Below, in pieces: positions 41,414-51,640 of a stretch of DNA of 64,000 nt (its first letter is position 1; every line of letters starts with the position of its first letter). This stretch comes from an uncultured Nocardioides sp. (GTDB taxonomy: Bacteria; Actinomycetota; Actinomycetes; Propionibacteriales; Nocardioidaceae): positions 1,612,001 to 1,676,000 of the forward strand of contig NZ_CANKZF010000001.1 of the NCBI RefSeq assembly GCF_947488515.1, written 5' to 3'. The position numbers and the translations under genes are program-made. The notes under the pieces were generated by a model that was not told the origin of the DNA, did no database searches, and saw only the letters and a list, made by a program, of their open reading frames with translations.

Positions 41414-42511
41414 TCACCAGCCGGGGTGCTGGCCCTCCAGCACGACACGGCCGCCGTTCTCGGCGTCCGACCGGGCCTCGCCCGCGACCCAGGCCCGGAT
41501 GCCGTGGCCGGCCAGCACGGAGATGGCCGTGTCGACCGATTCCGGGGCGGTCAGCGACACCATGCCGACGCCGCAGTTGAGGGTCGCCTCGAGGTCGGCC
41601 TGGGCCACCCCGCCCACCCGGCGTACGACGTCGAAGACCGGCTGCGGGGTCCACGTCGAGCGGTCGATGCGCACCGACAGCTCCTCGGGGAGCACCCGCT
41701 CGAGGTTGGCGGCGAGGCCGCCGCCGGTCACGTGGGACATGGCGTGCGTCTCGGTGCGGTCGGCGAGGTCGAGGCACGCCTTGGCGTAGATGCGGGTCGG
41801 CTCCAGCAGCTCCTCGCCCAGCGTGCGGCCGAAGTCGTCGACCTGGCGCTCGACGGTCCAGCCTGCGCCCCCTGAGTCGGGCGAGCCGAGCAGGACGTGG
41901 CGGACGAGGGAGTAGCCGTTGGAGTGGAGGCCGCTGGCCTCCATGGCGATGACGACGTCACCGGGACGGACCCGACCGGGGCCGAGGAGCTTGCTGGCCT
42001 CCACCACACCGGTGGTGGCGCCCGCGACGTCGTAGTCGTCGGGGTCGAGCAGGCCGGGGTGCTCGGCGGTCTCGCCGCCGATGAGCGCGCAGCCGGCGAC
42101 CACGCAGGCCTCGGCGATGCCCTTGACGATCGCAGCGATGCGCTCGGGGACCACCCGTCCGCAGGCGATGTAGTCGGTCATGAAGAGCGGCTCGGCGCCG
42201 CACACGACGAGGTCGTCGACGACCATGCCGACGAGGTCGAAGCCGATGGTGTCGTGGACGTCCATCATCTGCGCGATGGCGACCTTGGTGCCGACGCCGT
42301 CGGTCGAGGTCGCGAGGAGCGGGCGCTCGTAGCGGGTCAGCGCGGAGGCGTCGAAGAGGCCGGCGAAGCCACCGAGCCCGCCGATCATCTCGGGGCGGCG
42401 TGCCTTCTCCACCCAGCCCTTCATCAGGTCGATCGCCCGGTCGGCCGCCTCGATGGAGACCCCGGCGGCGGCGTAGGCCCCAGAAGTGGATGCAGTGGGC
42501 TGGTCGGTCAC
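41414..42511 (-). CDS. purM: Phosphoribosylformylglycinamidine cyclo-ligase
   Basis: 365-residue AIR synthase, fifth step of purine synthesis (FGAM to AIR, ATP-dependent). AYAAAGVSIEAADRAID near the start, GGFAGLFDAS, TSTDGVGTKVAIA, GMVVDDLVVCGAEPLFMTDYIA, LIGGETAEHPGLL and MSHVTGGGLAANLERVLP are all as expected. Start GTG 42511 with GAGGAG 6 nt upstream. Downstream of purF by 40 bp. Confidence 0.97.
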   Translation of the reverse strand: MTDQPTASTSGAYAAAGVSIEAADRAIDLMKGWVEKARRPEMIGGLGGFAGLFDASALTRYERPLLATSTDGVGTKVAIAQMMDVHDTIGFDLVGMVVDDLVVCGAEPLFMTDYIACGRVVPERIAAIVKGIAEACVVAGCALIGGETAEHPGLLDPDDYDVAGATTGVVEASKLLGPGRVRPGDVVIAMEASGLHSNGYSLVRHVLLGSPDSGGAGWTVERQVDDFGRTLGEELLEPTRIYAKACLDLADRTETHAMSHVTGGGLAANLERVLPEELSVRIDRSTWTPQPVFDVVRRVGGVAQADLEATLNCGVGMVSLTAPESVDTAISVLAGHGIRAWVAGEARSDAENGGRVVLEGQHPGW

Positions 42512-42551
42512 ACGGAGCTCCTCGGGTGGCGGCGTGCGCATCGGGTGCGGG

Positions 42552-44090
42552 TCAGGGGTTGTTGAGGACCGGCAGGGCCCGCCCCATGGTGGGCGACTGG
42601 AGCGTCGCCTCGAGCAGGTGCTTGCCGAGCAGGCTCTCGTCCGGCAGTTCGATGGGGTACTCCCCCGTGAAGCACGCCTGGCAGAGGCGCTCGGCCGGCT
42701 GGTCGGTCGCCTCGATCATGCCCTCGAGCGAGATGTAGCCGAGGGTGTCGGCCCCGACGCTGGCGGCGATCTCCTCGGGGGTGAGGCCGTTGGCGATCAG
42801 CTCGGCGCGGGTGGCGAAGTCGATGCCGTAGAAGCACGGCCACTTGACCGGCGGGCTGGAGATCCGCACGTGCACCTCGAGGGCGCCCGCCTCGCGGAGC
42901 ATCCGCACCTGCGCGCGCTGGGTGTTGCCCCGCACGATCGAGTCGTCGACCACGACGATCCGCTTGCCGCGGATCATGTGCTCGAGGGCGTTGAGCTTGA
43001 GCCTGATGCCGAGCTGGCGCAGCGTCTGGCTGGGCTGGATGAACGTGCGGCCGACGTAGGCGTTCTTGACGAAGCCCTGGCCGAACGGGATGCCCGACTC
43101 GGCGGCGTACCCGGACGCCGCGGGCGTGCCGGACTCCGGCACGGGCATGACCAGGTCGGCGTCGACCGGGAACTCGCGGGCCAGCCGGCGTCCCATCTCG
43201 ACACGCGCCTCGTGGACGTTGCGCCCGGCGATCGTGGCGTCCGGACGGGCGAGGTAGACGTACTCGAAGACGCAGCCCTTGCGGTCGGGCTCGGCGAACT
43301 TGTGGGAGCGCAGGCCGTTCTCGTCGATGACGACCATCTCGCCGGGCTCGACCTCACGCACCACGCTGGCACCGATCGTCGCGAGCGCGGCGTCCTCGCT
43401 GGCGACGACCCAGCCGCGGTCGAGGCGACCGAGGACGAGCGGGCGGATGCCCTGCGGGTCACGCGCCGCGTAGAGCGTGTTCTCGTTCATCCAGACGAAG
43501 CAGTAGGCGCCGCGCAGCTGAGGGAGGACCTCCAGCGCGCGCTGCTCGAGCGTCGTGTCGGGGTGGTGGGCGAGCAGCGCGGTGACGAGGCTGGTGTCGT
43601 TGGTCGCGCCCTCGACGCCCTTGATCTCGAGCTCACCTGCGGGGCCGGGCAGGTCGGTGACCATCTCGCGCAGCTCGTGGGTGTTGATCAGGTTGCCGTT
43701 GTGGCCGAGCGCGATGGAGCCGTCGGCGGTGGGCCGGAACGTCGGCTGCGCGTTGTGCCAGGTGGACGCGCCGGTCGTGGAGTAGCGCGAGTGGCCGATC
43801 GCGAGGTGGCCCTTCAGCGAGTCGAGCGTCGACTCGTCGAAGACCTGCGAGACCAGGCCCATGTCCTTGTAGACCAGGATCTGGCGCCCGTTGCTGACCG
43901 CGATGCCCGCCGACTCCTGGCCGCGGTGCTGCAGGGCGTAGAGCCCGAAGTAGGTCAGCTTGGCGACGTCCTCGCCGGGGGCCCAGACGCCGAAGACGCC
44001 GCAGGCATCCTGCGGGCCCTGGTCGTGGGGGTCGATTGCCGTGGTCAGACGGCCATCGCCGCCCATCCGCTTGCTCATCGGCTGGGGCAC
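42552..44090 (-). CDS. purF: Amidophosphoribosyltransferase
   Basis: 512-residue committing enzyme of purine synthesis (PRPP plus glutamine to phosphoribosylamine). The N-terminal nucleophile Cys30 is in DACGVFGVW, after a propeptide to be removed. Glutaminase motifs include LQHRGQESAGIA and SRYSTTG; the PRPP loop is VVVDDSIVRGNTQRAQV. C-terminus GRALPVLNNP. Start is GTG 44090 or ATG 44078. First gene of purF-purM-DUF3073. Confidence 0.97.
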   Translation of the reverse strand: MPQPMSKRMGGDGRLTTAIDPHDQGPQDACGVFGVWAPGEDVAKLTYFGLYALQHRGQESAGIAVSNGRQILVYKDMGLVSQVFDESTLDSLKGHLAIGHSRYSTTGASTWHNAQPTFRPTADGSIALGHNGNLINTHELREMVTDLPGPAGELEIKGVEGATNDTSLVTALLAHHPDTTLEQRALEVLPQLRGAYCFVWMNENTLYAARDPQGIRPLVLGRLDRGWVVASEDAALATIGASVVREVEPGEMVVIDENGLRSHKFAEPDRKGCVFEYVYLARPDATIAGRNVHEARVEMGRRLAREFPVDADLVMPVPESGTPAASGYAAESGIPFGQGFVKNAYVGRTFIQPSQTLRQLGIRLKLNALEHMIRGKRIVVVDDSIVRGNTQRAQVRMLREAGALEVHVRISSPPVKWPCFYGIDFATRAELIANGLTPEEIAASVGADTLGYISLEGMIEATDQPAERLCQACFTGEYPIELPDESLLGKHLLEATLQSPTMGRALPVLNNP

Positions 44091-44146
44091 GGATCGAGTC
44101 TACGGGCGAAAGCGCCCAGCGCCGCACCGGCGCCGTACGCCGGTCA

Positions 44147-45187
44147 TCATCTGCCGGGGAGGACCGAGCGGACGCGGTGGAAGGCGAGGTGCGCGGCAGC
44201 CTTGCCGACGGCGGGGAGGGGTACGACGGCGAGCAGGGCGTGGGTGCGTGTCCAGGCCGGGTCCGAGGGGAGCGCGCCCTCCGGGCCGGCGTACATCGGC
44301 GTCATGGCCCGCTCGACCGCCTCCTCGAGCCCGATCGGCGGTGTGCCGTGGCTCGGCTTCCACGTGTGGTCGGGGCGGCAGACCATGTCGTGGCGCAGCG
44401 ACTCGATCAGCGACGTGACCGTGTGGAAGGGCGCGGTCGTGGTGAGGGCGGCGGCGAGCCCGACGAGTCCGGGCGGCACGACCGGCACCGGGACACGGAG
44501 CCGGGCCAGGCCCGCCGCGCGGCCGCACACCTGCAGCAGGTCGGGGTAGGCGATGACGTCCGGTCCGCCGAGGTCGATGGCACCGCTCAGGGACTCGTCG
44601 AGCAGCGCGTCGTCGACCGCCCTCAGCACGTCGGAGACGGCGACCGGCTGGACCGAGCTGTGCATCCACGTCGGCACCGGCTGCACGAGGAACAGGGTCG
44701 CGACCTGCCGGATGATCTCGAACGAGGTCGACCCCGCCCCGATCACCACGCCGGCACGCAGCGCGACGGACCCGTCGATGGCCGCCAGGAGGATCCGCTC
44801 GACCTCCAGCCGGGAGGAGATGTGGTCGGAGAGCTCCGCCTCCGGAACGTCGGGGACGAGTCCCGAGAGGTAGACGAGGCGTCGTACGCCGGTGTCGGCC
44901 ACCGCGGCCGCGACGGTCTCGGCGGCGACCCGGTCGCGGTCGCTGAAGTCGCTGCGGTCGAGGGAGTGGACGAGGTAGACGACGGCGTCGACGTCCTCGA
45001 CCGCCTCCGCCACGGCGGCGGGGTCGGTGACGTCGCAGCGGATCGCGCGGACCCGGTCGTCCCAGCCGAAGCGGTCGGGACGCGGCGGCGACGACGACGC
45101 GGCCACGACGTCGTGGCCGTGCTCGAGCAGGTGGGGCACGAGGCGCGAACCGATGTAGCCGGTGGCGCCCAGGACGAGGACCCTCAC
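44147..45187 (-). CDS. NAD(P)-binding atypical SDR (NmrA/TMR-like)
   Basis: 346-residue Rossmann protein. The N-terminal nucleotide motif is VLVLGATGYIGSRLVPHLL, and VVYLVHSLDRSDFSDRDR and RRLVYLSGLVPD are typical of NmrA-like dehydrogenases/epimerases. A C-terminal region with HTVTSLIESLRHDMVCR is less standard. The start overlaps the SRPBCC stop (ATGA), so the pair is coupled. Substrate unknown. Confidence 0.85.
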   Translation of the reverse strand: MRVLVLGATGYIGSRLVPHLLEHGHDVVAASSSPPRPDRFGWDDRVRAIRCDVTDPAAVAEAVEDVDAVVYLVHSLDRSDFSDRDRVAAETVAAAVADTGVRRLVYLSGLVPDVPEAELSDHISSRLEVERILLAAIDGSVALRAGVVIGAGSTSFEIIRQVATLFLVQPVPTWMHSSVQPVAVSDVLRAVDDALLDESLSGAIDLGGPDVIAYPDLLQVCGRAAGLARLRVPVPVVPPGLVGLAAALTTTAPFHTVTSLIESLRHDMVCRPDHTWKPSHGTPPIGLEEAVERAMTPMYAGPEGALPSDPAWTRTHALLAVVPLPAVGKAAAHLAFHRVRSVLPGR

Positions 45188-45651
45188 GCTTCACCGAGGT
45201 GCTTGAGGAGGTTGCGGGAGAAGACGGTGCCCATGTGCTTCACGACACCGGCCATGACGCGCTCGACCGCGGGCCGGGCCAGGCCGGGCAGCGGGAGGTT
45301 GCAGGCGATCTGCAGGTCGATGCTCACGTCGGTGCCGCCGTCGGGGTGGTCGGTGAGGTCGTAGGTGCCGTTGACGGAGGTCATCTCGTCAGGCCGTTCC
45401 GGGTCGTGCGTGAAGACGATCCGGTCCTGGGGGTGCAGGTCCATCACCTCGGTGAACTTCGGCGCCACGGAGAGGCCCAGCACCGGGATCGTGCCCATCC
45501 GCCAGGTCCACCGGTCACCATCGACGTCGATGCCCGTGACGTAGGGCGTGAGCTTCGCGATCAGGTCGGCATCGGTGAGCGCGGCCCACACCTCGCTGCG
45601 CGGTGAGCGGAGCACGGCCGTGGAGCGGTCGCGGGCACGGAAGGTCGCCAT
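45184..45651 (-). CDS. SRPBCC-fold lipid-binding/hydrolase-like protein
   Basis: 155-residue START-like (SRPBCC) domain: FRARDRSTAVLRSPRSEVWAALTD at the start, a central TSVNGTYDLTDHPDGGTDVSIDL and a long C-terminal helix (RPAVERVMAGVVKHMGTVF). Binds a hydrophobic ligand in a cavity; no enzymatic residue can be named. It is coupled to the SDR gene downstream. Confidence 0.85.
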   Translation of the reverse strand: MATFRARDRSTAVLRSPRSEVWAALTDADLIAKLTPYVTGIDVDGDRWTWRMGTIPVLGLSVAPKFTEVMDLHPQDRIVFTHDPERPDEMTSVNGTYDLTDHPDGGTDVSIDLQIACNLPLPGLARPAVERVMAGVVKHMGTVFSRNLLKHLGEA

Positions 45652-45697
45652 GGCGCCACGCTACCGACGGGCGCCACACGCGAGACCACCCCGTCAG

Positions 45698-45745
45698 CGG
45701 TGTCCCACCCACGTCCCGGCGCTTGGGGACGTGGGTGGGCCACCG
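45698..45745. terminator. Terminator downstream of the M20 peptidase
   Basis: CCCACCCACGTCCC pairs with GGGACGTGGGTGGG, extended by CGGTG/CACCG. It lies 14 bp after the M20 stop and before the SRPBCC gene's start region. Confidence 0.8.
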
Positions 45746-45758
45746 CTTGCTGGACGCC

Positions 45759-47123
45759 TCAGCCGCGGGGCAGCTCGCCGAGGTTGCGGAGCAGGAGCGC
45801 CTCGGCCTTGACGACCTTCTCGAACTCCGCGAGGTGGAGGCCCTCGTTGGCGCCGTGGGCGCGGGTGTCGGGGTCCTCGACGCCGGTCACCAGCACGCTG
45901 GCCTGCGGGAACGTCTCGAGGAACTCGGCGATGAAGGGGATCGAGCCGCCGACGCCCATGTCGACCGGGGCGGTGCCGTCCCAGGCCTCCGCGAAGGCGG
46001 CGCGCGCGGCGTCGTACGCCGGACCGCTGGCGTCGATCTGCGTCGCCTCGCCGGTGTCGACGACGGTCGTCGTGAGGGTCGCGCCCCAGGGGGTGTGCTT
46101 CTCGAGGTGCGCCTGGAGGCACTGGACGGCGTTGGCGGTCGTGTCGCCGGGGGCGATCCGCAGGCTGATCCGGCAGCGCGCGGCGGGGACGAGGGTGTTG
46201 GAGGCGCCCTCGACCTTGGGGGCGTCGAGGCCGGTGATGCTGACCGACGGCTTGGTCCACAGGCGCTCGACGACCGAGCCGGAGCCGATCCACTCGATGC
46301 CCTCGGCGGCGCCGGACTCGGCGCGGAGGCGGGCCTCGGGGTACTCCACATCGGCGGCGGGGCCGGCGTGGAGGCCCTCGACCGCGACGTTGCCGGCGTC
46401 GTCGTTGAGCGAGGCGATGACCCGGCTGAGCGTCATGATCGAGTCGGGGACGAGGCCGCCCCACATGCCGCTGTGGACGGCGTGGGTGAGCGTGCGGACC
46501 TCGACGTCCATCCGGACCAGGCCGCGCAGCGACGTGGTGAGGGCGGGCTCGCCGATGTCCCAGTTGCCGGAGTCGGCGATGACGATGACGTCCGCGGCGA
46601 GGCGTTCCTTGTGGGCCTCGAGCAGCTCGACGAGGGTGTCGGAGCCGACCTCCTCCTCACCCTCGATGAACATGACCAGGTTGACCGGGAGGTCGTCGCC
46701 GAAGACCCGGACCGCGCCGAGGTGGGCGGCGATGCCGGCCTTGTCGTCGGCCGCGCCGCGCGCGTACAGGCGCAGGTCGCCGCGCCCATCTTCTCGGGCT
46801 GTCGGCTCCCACGGCGGGGAGTCCCAGTCGGCGTGGTCGTTCTCGGGCTGCACGTCGTGGTGGGCGTAGAGCAGGACCGTCGGAGCACCCTCGGGACCGG
46901 CCTTCTTCGCGATCACGGCCGGCGGCGCACCGTCGTGGGCGCGGACGATCTCGCACTCGAACCCCTCGGCCGCGAACAGGTCGCGGGTGGCCTCAGCGCT
47001 GCGCTCGACCTCGCCGGCGCGGGCCGGGTCGGCGGACACGGACTGGATGCGGACGAGGTCCTCGAGGTCGCGGCGGATGCCGGGCATGACCTCGGCGAGG
47101 CGGGCGGAGATGTCGACAGTCAT
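45759..47123 (-). CDS. M20-family dipeptidase/deacylase
   Basis: 454-residue di-zinc peptidase. Metal and catalytic motifs: LLYAHHDVQPE, RGAADDKAG, FIEGEEEVGS, DSGNW and the late HGANEGLHLAEF. The insert around ~200-320 is the dimerisation lid. Cytoplasmic; likely a dipeptidase by analogy with actinobacterial PepV/M20D relatives. ATG at 47123. A GNAT gene lies 23 bp upstream on the same strand. Confidence 0.93.
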   Translation of the reverse strand: MTVDISARLAEVMPGIRRDLEDLVRIQSVSADPARAGEVERSAEATRDLFAAEGFECEIVRAHDGAPPAVIAKKAGPEGAPTVLLYAHHDVQPENDHADWDSPPWEPTAREDGRGDLRLYARGAADDKAGIAAHLGAVRVFGDDLPVNLVMFIEGEEEVGSDTLVELLEAHKERLAADVIVIADSGNWDIGEPALTTSLRGLVRMDVEVRTLTHAVHSGMWGGLVPDSIMTLSRVIASLNDDAGNVAVEGLHAGPAADVEYPEARLRAESGAAEGIEWIGSGSVVERLWTKPSVSITGLDAPKVEGASNTLVPAARCRISLRIAPGDTTANAVQCLQAHLEKHTPWGATLTTTVVDTGEATQIDASGPAYDAARAAFAEAWDGTAPVDMGVGGSIPFIAEFLETFPQASVLVTGVEDPDTRAHGANEGLHLAEFEKVVKAEALLLRNLGELPRG

Positions 47124-47146
47124 TCCGACACCCTAGGACCCCTCGC

Positions 47147-47953
47147 TCACCGGTCGAGAGACGCCCGGTCGCCGTGCCGGCGCTCCAGCATCAGCTGCCG
47201 CTCGGTGTCGGCGAAGCCGAGCCGGCGGTAGATCCCGATGGCCTCGCCGTCGTCGTCCGCGACGATCACGAGCGTCCGCGCGCCGAGGTGCTCGAGGGCG
47301 TAGCGACCCGCCGCGTGCACGGCCGCGGCCGCCAGCCCCTGGCGCCGGTGGTCGCTGTGCGTCTCGACGCTCTGGAACCGCGCGACGCCCTCCTCGGTGG
47401 TGAAGACAGCAGCGGTGCTGACGACCTCGTTGTCGACGAGCACCCCGAACCGCGTGCCGCGGCCGGCGTCGATGAGCGACTGCTCCTGCACGTTGCGCCC
47501 GCGGGCGAACCGCATGTGCGACTCCTCGTCGTCGCGCTCCTCGATCGCCAGGCTCAGGCGGGCGCGGCTCTCCCAGTCCGATGCGGACTGCAGCGGGCGG
47601 ACCTCGGCCTCGACCTCGCGGGGCGGCTGGAGCTCGGACGCGGTGAGCACCGACGCCACGTCGACCACGAGCCCGGCCGCCTCGAAGGCCGCACGCGCCT
47701 CCGGGGTGAGGTCGGGGGTGTCGATGCCGATGCTGACGTGACGCGCCTCGGGGAACTCGGTGTGGAACGCGCCCACGACCTCCCGCTCACCGCCGGGCAC
47801 GGGCGGCCCGGCGAGGAGGATGAAGTTGCCCCAGTAGTACGTCGGGTTGTCCGGCGTACGGACCACGAGGTGGGTGCCGCGGTCCTCCACGACGCTGCCG
47901 GAGGCGGTCAGCAGGGCGAGGTCGGTGCGGAAGCCGAGCGAGCTCACATTCAT
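47147..47953 (-). CDS. GNAT N-acetyltransferase
   Basis: 268-residue acetyltransferase-fold protein. The C-terminal GNAT domain has the acetyl-CoA loop HSDHRRQGLAAAAVHAAGRYALEH and the IYRRLGFADTERQLML end motif; the N-terminal ~120 residues are a degenerate GNAT-like half. Start ATG 47953, 10 bp after the phosphoketolase stop, so probably co-transcribed. Acceptor unknown. Confidence 0.85.
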   Translation of the reverse strand: MNVSSLGFRTDLALLTASGSVVEDRGTHLVVRTPDNPTYYWGNFILLAGPPVPGGEREVVGAFHTEFPEARHVSIGIDTPDLTPEARAAFEAAGLVVDVASVLTASELQPPREVEAEVRPLQSASDWESRARLSLAIEERDDEESHMRFARGRNVQEQSLIDAGRGTRFGVLVDNEVVSTAAVFTTEEGVARFQSVETHSDHRRQGLAAAAVHAAGRYALEHLGARTLVIVADDDGEAIGIYRRLGFADTERQLMLERRHGDRASLDR

Positions 47954-47963
47954 GGGGCGCACG

Positions 47964-50384
47964 CTAGAGGTTGTCGGCGCCCGTGTCGGGGTCGGCCGTC
48001 GTGGACGGCGATTCGCCGCGCTCCGGATCGGCCCCGGCGTCCCACTGCCAGTCGCGCACCTCGGGGAGGTCGTCGCCGTGGTCGCGCGTCCACTGGCGGG
48101 CCCGACGCCGCGTGTCGACCATCAGCTGGCGGACGGCGGCGGCGCGCGGCCCGAGGTCGGGCACGCGGTCGATGACGTCCATCACCAGGTGGTAGCGGTC
48201 GGTGTCGTTCATCATCACCATGTCGAACGGCGTGGTGGTCGTGCCCTCCTCCTTGTAGCCGCGGACGTGGAGGTTGTCGTGGTTCGTGCGCCGGTAGGTC
48301 AGCCGGTGGATCAGCCAGGGATAGCCGTGGTAGGCGAAGACCACGGGCTTGTCGGTGGTGAAGACGGCGTCGAACTCGCGGTCGCCCAGGCCGTGCGGGT
48401 GCTCGCGCTCGTCCTGCAGGCGCATCAGGTCGACGACGTTGACGAAGCGCACCCGCAGCTCGGGCAGGTGCTCGCGCAGCAGGGACACCGCGGCGAGCGC
48501 CTCCAGGGTGGGTACGTCGCCCGCTGCCGCCACCACCACGTCGGGATCCCCGTCGTCGTTCGAGGCCCAGTCCCAGATGCCGAGGCCGCGGGCGCAGTGC
48601 AGGTCGGCCTCCTGGGCGTCGAGCCAGTCGAAGCTCGGCTGCTTCCCGGAGACCACGACGTTGACGTAGTGCTCGCTCTGCAGGCAGTGCGCCATCGTGG
48701 ACAGCAGGGTGTTGGCGTCCGGCGGCAGGTAGACGCGCACGACCTCGGCCTTCTTGTTGAGCACGTGGTCGATGAAGCCGGGGTCCTGGTGGGAGAAGCC
48801 GTTGTGGTCCTGGCGCCACACGTGCGAGCTCAGCAGGTAGTTGAGGCTCGCGATGCGCGGACGCCACCCGATCTCGCGGGTGGTCTTGAGCCACTTCGCG
48901 TGCTGGTTGAGCATCGAGTCGACCAGGTGGATGAAGGCCTCGTAGCAGCTGAAGAGCCCGTGCCGCCCGGTCAGCAGGTAGCCCTCGAGCCAGCCCTGGC
49001 AGGTGTGCTCGGAGAGGATCTCCACCACCCGACCGGACCGGGCGAGGTGCTCGTCGACGTCGTGGAGCTCGCCCGCCCAGACCTTGTCGGTCACCTCGTA
49101 GACGGCGTCGAGCCGGTTGGACGCGGTCTCGTCGGGCCCGAAGATGCGGAAGTTGGTGTCGTTGTCGCGGACCACGCCGACGAGCCACTGGCCCAGCACG
49201 CGGGTCGGCTCGTGGATCGACGCGCCCGGACGCTCCACCTCGACGGCGCTCTCCCGCCAGTCGGGCAGGCGCAGCGGCCGCTTGAGCAGGCCGCCGTTGG
49301 CGTGCGGGTTGGCGCTCATCCGCCGGGTGCCCGCCGGCGCCTGCTGGCGCACCGCCTCCACCGGTCGGCCGTCGTCGCCGAAGAGCTCGCCGGGGGCGTA
49401 CGAGCGCAGCCACTCCTCGAGCTGCGCGCGGTGCGCGTCGTTGTCCCGGGTGCCGGCCAGCGGCACCTGGTGGGCCCGCCACGTGCCCTCGACCGGCTTG
49501 CCGTCGACCTCCGCCGGGCCGGTCCACCCCTTCGGCGTGACGAGCAGGATCATCGGCCACGGCCGGCGCTCGAGGTCGCCGTCCTCCCGGGCCGCTCGCC
49601 AGTTGTCGCGGATCATGTCGTGGGCCTCGTCGAGCGCAGCGGCCATCTGGCGGTGCACGTCGGTGGGGTCGTCGCCCTCGACGGTGATCACGTGGTGGCC
49701 GTAGCCGCGCAGCAGGCTCTCGAGCTCCTCGCGCGGGATCCGGGCGGGGATGGTCGGGTTGGCGATCTTCCAGCCGTTGAGGGCCAGGATCGGAAGCACC
49801 GCGCCGTCGTTGACCGGGTCGACGAACTTGTTGCCGTGCCAGCTCGCGGCCAGCGGGCCGGTCTCGAACTCGCCGTCGCCGACCACCGCGGTCACGACGA
49901 GGTCGGGGTTGTCCATCGCGGCGCCGTAGGCGTGCGAGAGCACGTAGCCGAGCTCGCCGCCCTCGTGGATGGAGCCGGGTGTCTCCGGGGCGACGTGGCT
50001 CGGGATGCCGCCGGGGAAGGAGAACTGCCGGAACAGCCGCGACATCCCGTCGCGGTCGTCGCCGATCGCGGGGTAGACCTCCGAGTAGGTGCCCTCGAGC
50101 CACGCGTTGGCGACCGCCGCCGGCCCGCCGTGGCCCGGCCCGCACAGGATGATCGCGTCGACGTCGCGCTCGCGGATCAGCCGGTTGAGGTGGGTCCAGA
50201 CGAGGTTGAGCCCTGGGGTGGTGCCCCAGTGGCCGAGCAGCCTGGGCTTGATGTCCTCGCGCTCGAGCGGACGCTCGAGGAGCGGGTTGTCGAGCAAGTA
50301 GATCTGCCCGACGGAGAGGTAGTTGGCCGCACGGAACCAGAGGTCGAGATCGCGGACCTGGTCGTCGGTGAGGGTCGTCGCCAT
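47964..50384 (-). CDS. xfp: Phosphoketolase (xylulose-5-P/fructose-6-P)
   Basis: 806-residue thiamine-diphosphate enzyme that splits xylulose 5-phosphate or fructose 6-phosphate with phosphate to acetyl phosphate. [21 protein letters not shown] at the start, [10 protein letters not shown], the TPP motif [21 protein letters not shown], and the [22 protein letters not shown] segment are diagnostic. The usual length is ~800. It needs an acetate kinase or phosphotransacetylase; neither is in the window. Upstream of GNAT. Confidence 0.96.
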   Translation of the reverse strand: MATTLTDDQVRDLDLWFRAANYLSVGQIYLLDNPLLERPLEREDIKPRLLGHWGTTPGLNLVWTHLNRLIRERDVDAIILCGPGHGGPAAVANAWLEGTYSEVYPAIGDDRDGMSRLFRQFSFPGGIPSHVAPETPGSIHEGGELGYVLSHAYGAAMDNPDLVVTAVVGDGEFETGPLAASWHGNKFVDPVNDGAVLPILALNGWKIANPTIPARIPREELESLLRGYGHHVITVEGDDPTDVHRQMAAALDEAHDMIRDNWRAAREDGDLERRPWPMILLVTPKGWTGPAEVDGKPVEGTWRAHQVPLAGTRDNDAHRAQLEEWLRSYAPGELFGDDGRPVEAVRQQAPAGTRRMSANPHANGGLLKRPLRLPDWRESAVEVERPGASIHEPTRVLGQWLVGVVRDNDTNFRIFGPDETASNRLDAVYEVTDKVWAGELHDVDEHLARSGRVVEILSEHTCQGWLEGYLLTGRHGLFSCYEAFIHLVDSMLNQHAKWLKTTREIGWRPRIASLNYLLSSHVWRQDHNGFSHQDPGFIDHVLNKKAEVVRVYLPPDANTLLSTMAHCLQSEHYVNVVVSGKQPSFDWLDAQEADLHCARGLGIWDWASNDDGDPDVVVAAAGDVPTLEALAAVSLLREHLPELRVRFVNVVDLMRLQDEREHPHGLGDREFDAVFTTDKPVVFAYHGYPWLIHRLTYRRTNHDNLHVRGYKEEGTTTTPFDMVMMNDTDRYHLVMDVIDRVPDLGPRAAAVRQLMVDTRRRARQWTRDHGDDLPEVRDWQWDAGADPERGESPSTTADPDTGADNL

Positions 50385-50453
50385 GCTTCTTCGTACCGGA
50401 AACCTGCGCCCGTGTGTATCCCCCGTCCCGGACGAGGCAGACGCCCCGCCCGC

Positions 50454-50786
50454 CTAGAGCGGGAGGTAGGCCGAGAGGTCGGTGCGCTCGCCGCTCGCGA
50501 CGACCAGCCCTGCGTCGACCGCCTCGCCCCACGCTTTACGACCGGTGGCGAGGGCCAGCCACGTCTCGCCGTCGGTCTCCACGACGGCCGGCGGGGTGCC
50601 CCGGGTGTGCCGCACGCCGGGAACGACCTGGACGGCGGCGAAGGGCGGCACCCGGACCTCGACCGACCGTCCGGGGGCGAGCACCTCGAGGCGCGCGAGG
50701 TAGTGCTTGACCAGCGCCCTGGTGTCACCGTCGGCGTGGGCCGTCGCGAGCTGGTCGGGGGTGAGGACCTTGAGTCGGGCGGGCAC
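50454..50786 (-). CDS. Sterol-carrier-family (MDMPI-C-like) protein
   Basis: 110-residue protein matching the actinobacterial 'sterol carrier family protein' near pur genes: LARLEVLAPGRSVEVRVPPFAAVQ, VPGVRHTRGTPPAVVETDGETWLALATG and the ending SGERTDLSAYLPL. Likely hydrophobic-ligand-binding fold of the SCP2/MDMPI-C type. In other actinobacteria it lies beside purF; here it has been separated by intervening genes. Confidence 0.85.
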   Translation of the reverse strand: MPARLKVLTPDQLATAHADGDTRALVKHYLARLEVLAPGRSVEVRVPPFAAVQVVPGVRHTRGTPPAVVETDGETWLALATGRKAWGEAVDAGLVVASGERTDLSAYLPL

Positions 50787-50809
50787 GTCCCGAGGCTAGA
50801 CCGCCCGCC

Positions 50810-51640
50810 TCACCCGATCGAGTCGAGCACCTCCACGCACGCCGCCCAGGCGTCGCTGTCGGTGTCGATCACGTCGAAGTGGCCGCCGGTGACCTCGACG
50901 AGCGTGGCCTCGGCACCCGCGGCGGTCGCGGCGTCGACGTAGGTCTCGGCCTGGCTGAACGGGACGGTGTCGTCGTCACGGGCGTGCACCACCCGGACCG
51001 GGACGTCGAGGGGCACCTGGGTGAGCGGGTCGGCCTGATCGTACGTCGCTGCGTCGGGGTCGCCGAGGAAGGCGAGCGCGGCGCCGTCCCCGAGGTCGTC
51101 CGCGACTGCCGCCCGCAGGTCGAGCACCCCGGCCTGGCTGACGACATGGGTGAGGGCCGGGCCGTCGGCCCAACGGTCGAGGCGCAGCCGCGCGCCGGCC
51201 CAGGTGGCGAGGTGCCCACCGGCCGAGTGGCCGAGCGTGACGACCGGACCCGTGGCGTCGGCGGCGACCGCACCGATCGCGGCGTGGACGTCGTCGAGGG
51301 TGGCCGGGAAGCCGCCGCCGTTGCCGACCCGGCGGTACTCCACGTTGGCCGCCGTCCAGCCGCGCGCCACCAGGTCCTCGGCGAGCGGGGCGCCGTAGTC
51401 AGCGCCGTACTGCGCCTTCCAGAACCCGCCGTGCAGGACGATCACCAGCCCACGGCTGGCGCCCTCGGGGACGTGGAGGTCGACCCACTGGCTCGGGTCG
51501 TCGCCGTAGGTGATGCGCTCGGGTTCGGTGGCCACGCCTCCCACCCTGCCGGACGGCTCGTCGGCGCACCCGGCCAGGACGGCCGACACGCCGACCACCC
51601 CCGCAGCGGCCAGCACGGCGCGGCGGCTCGGGCCCGTCAC
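50810..51640 (-). CDS. Tat-exported lipoprotein esterase (alpha/beta hydrolase)
   Basis: 276-residue alpha/beta hydrolase of the acetylesterase type: oxyanion HGGFWKAQYG, nucleophile elbow GHSAGGHLATW, Asp in HARDDDTVPF and His in GGHFDV. The N-terminus has a twin-arginine signal (SRRAVLAAAGVVGVS) ending in a lipobox LAGC. GTG at 51640 overlaps the stop of the ArsR gene upstream (GTGA), so the regulator probably controls it. Confidence 0.9.
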   Translation of the reverse strand: MTGPSRRAVLAAAGVVGVSAVLAGCADEPSGRVGGVATEPERITYGDDPSQWVDLHVPEGASRGLVIVLHGGFWKAQYGADYGAPLAEDLVARGWTAANVEYRRVGNGGGFPATLDDVHAAIGAVAADATGPVVTLGHSAGGHLATWAGARLRLDRWADGPALTHVVSQAGVLDLRAAVADDLGDGAALAFLGDPDAATYDQADPLTQVPLDVPVRVVHARDDDTVPFSQAETYVDAATAAGAEATLVEVTGGHFDVIDTDSDAWAACVEVLDSIG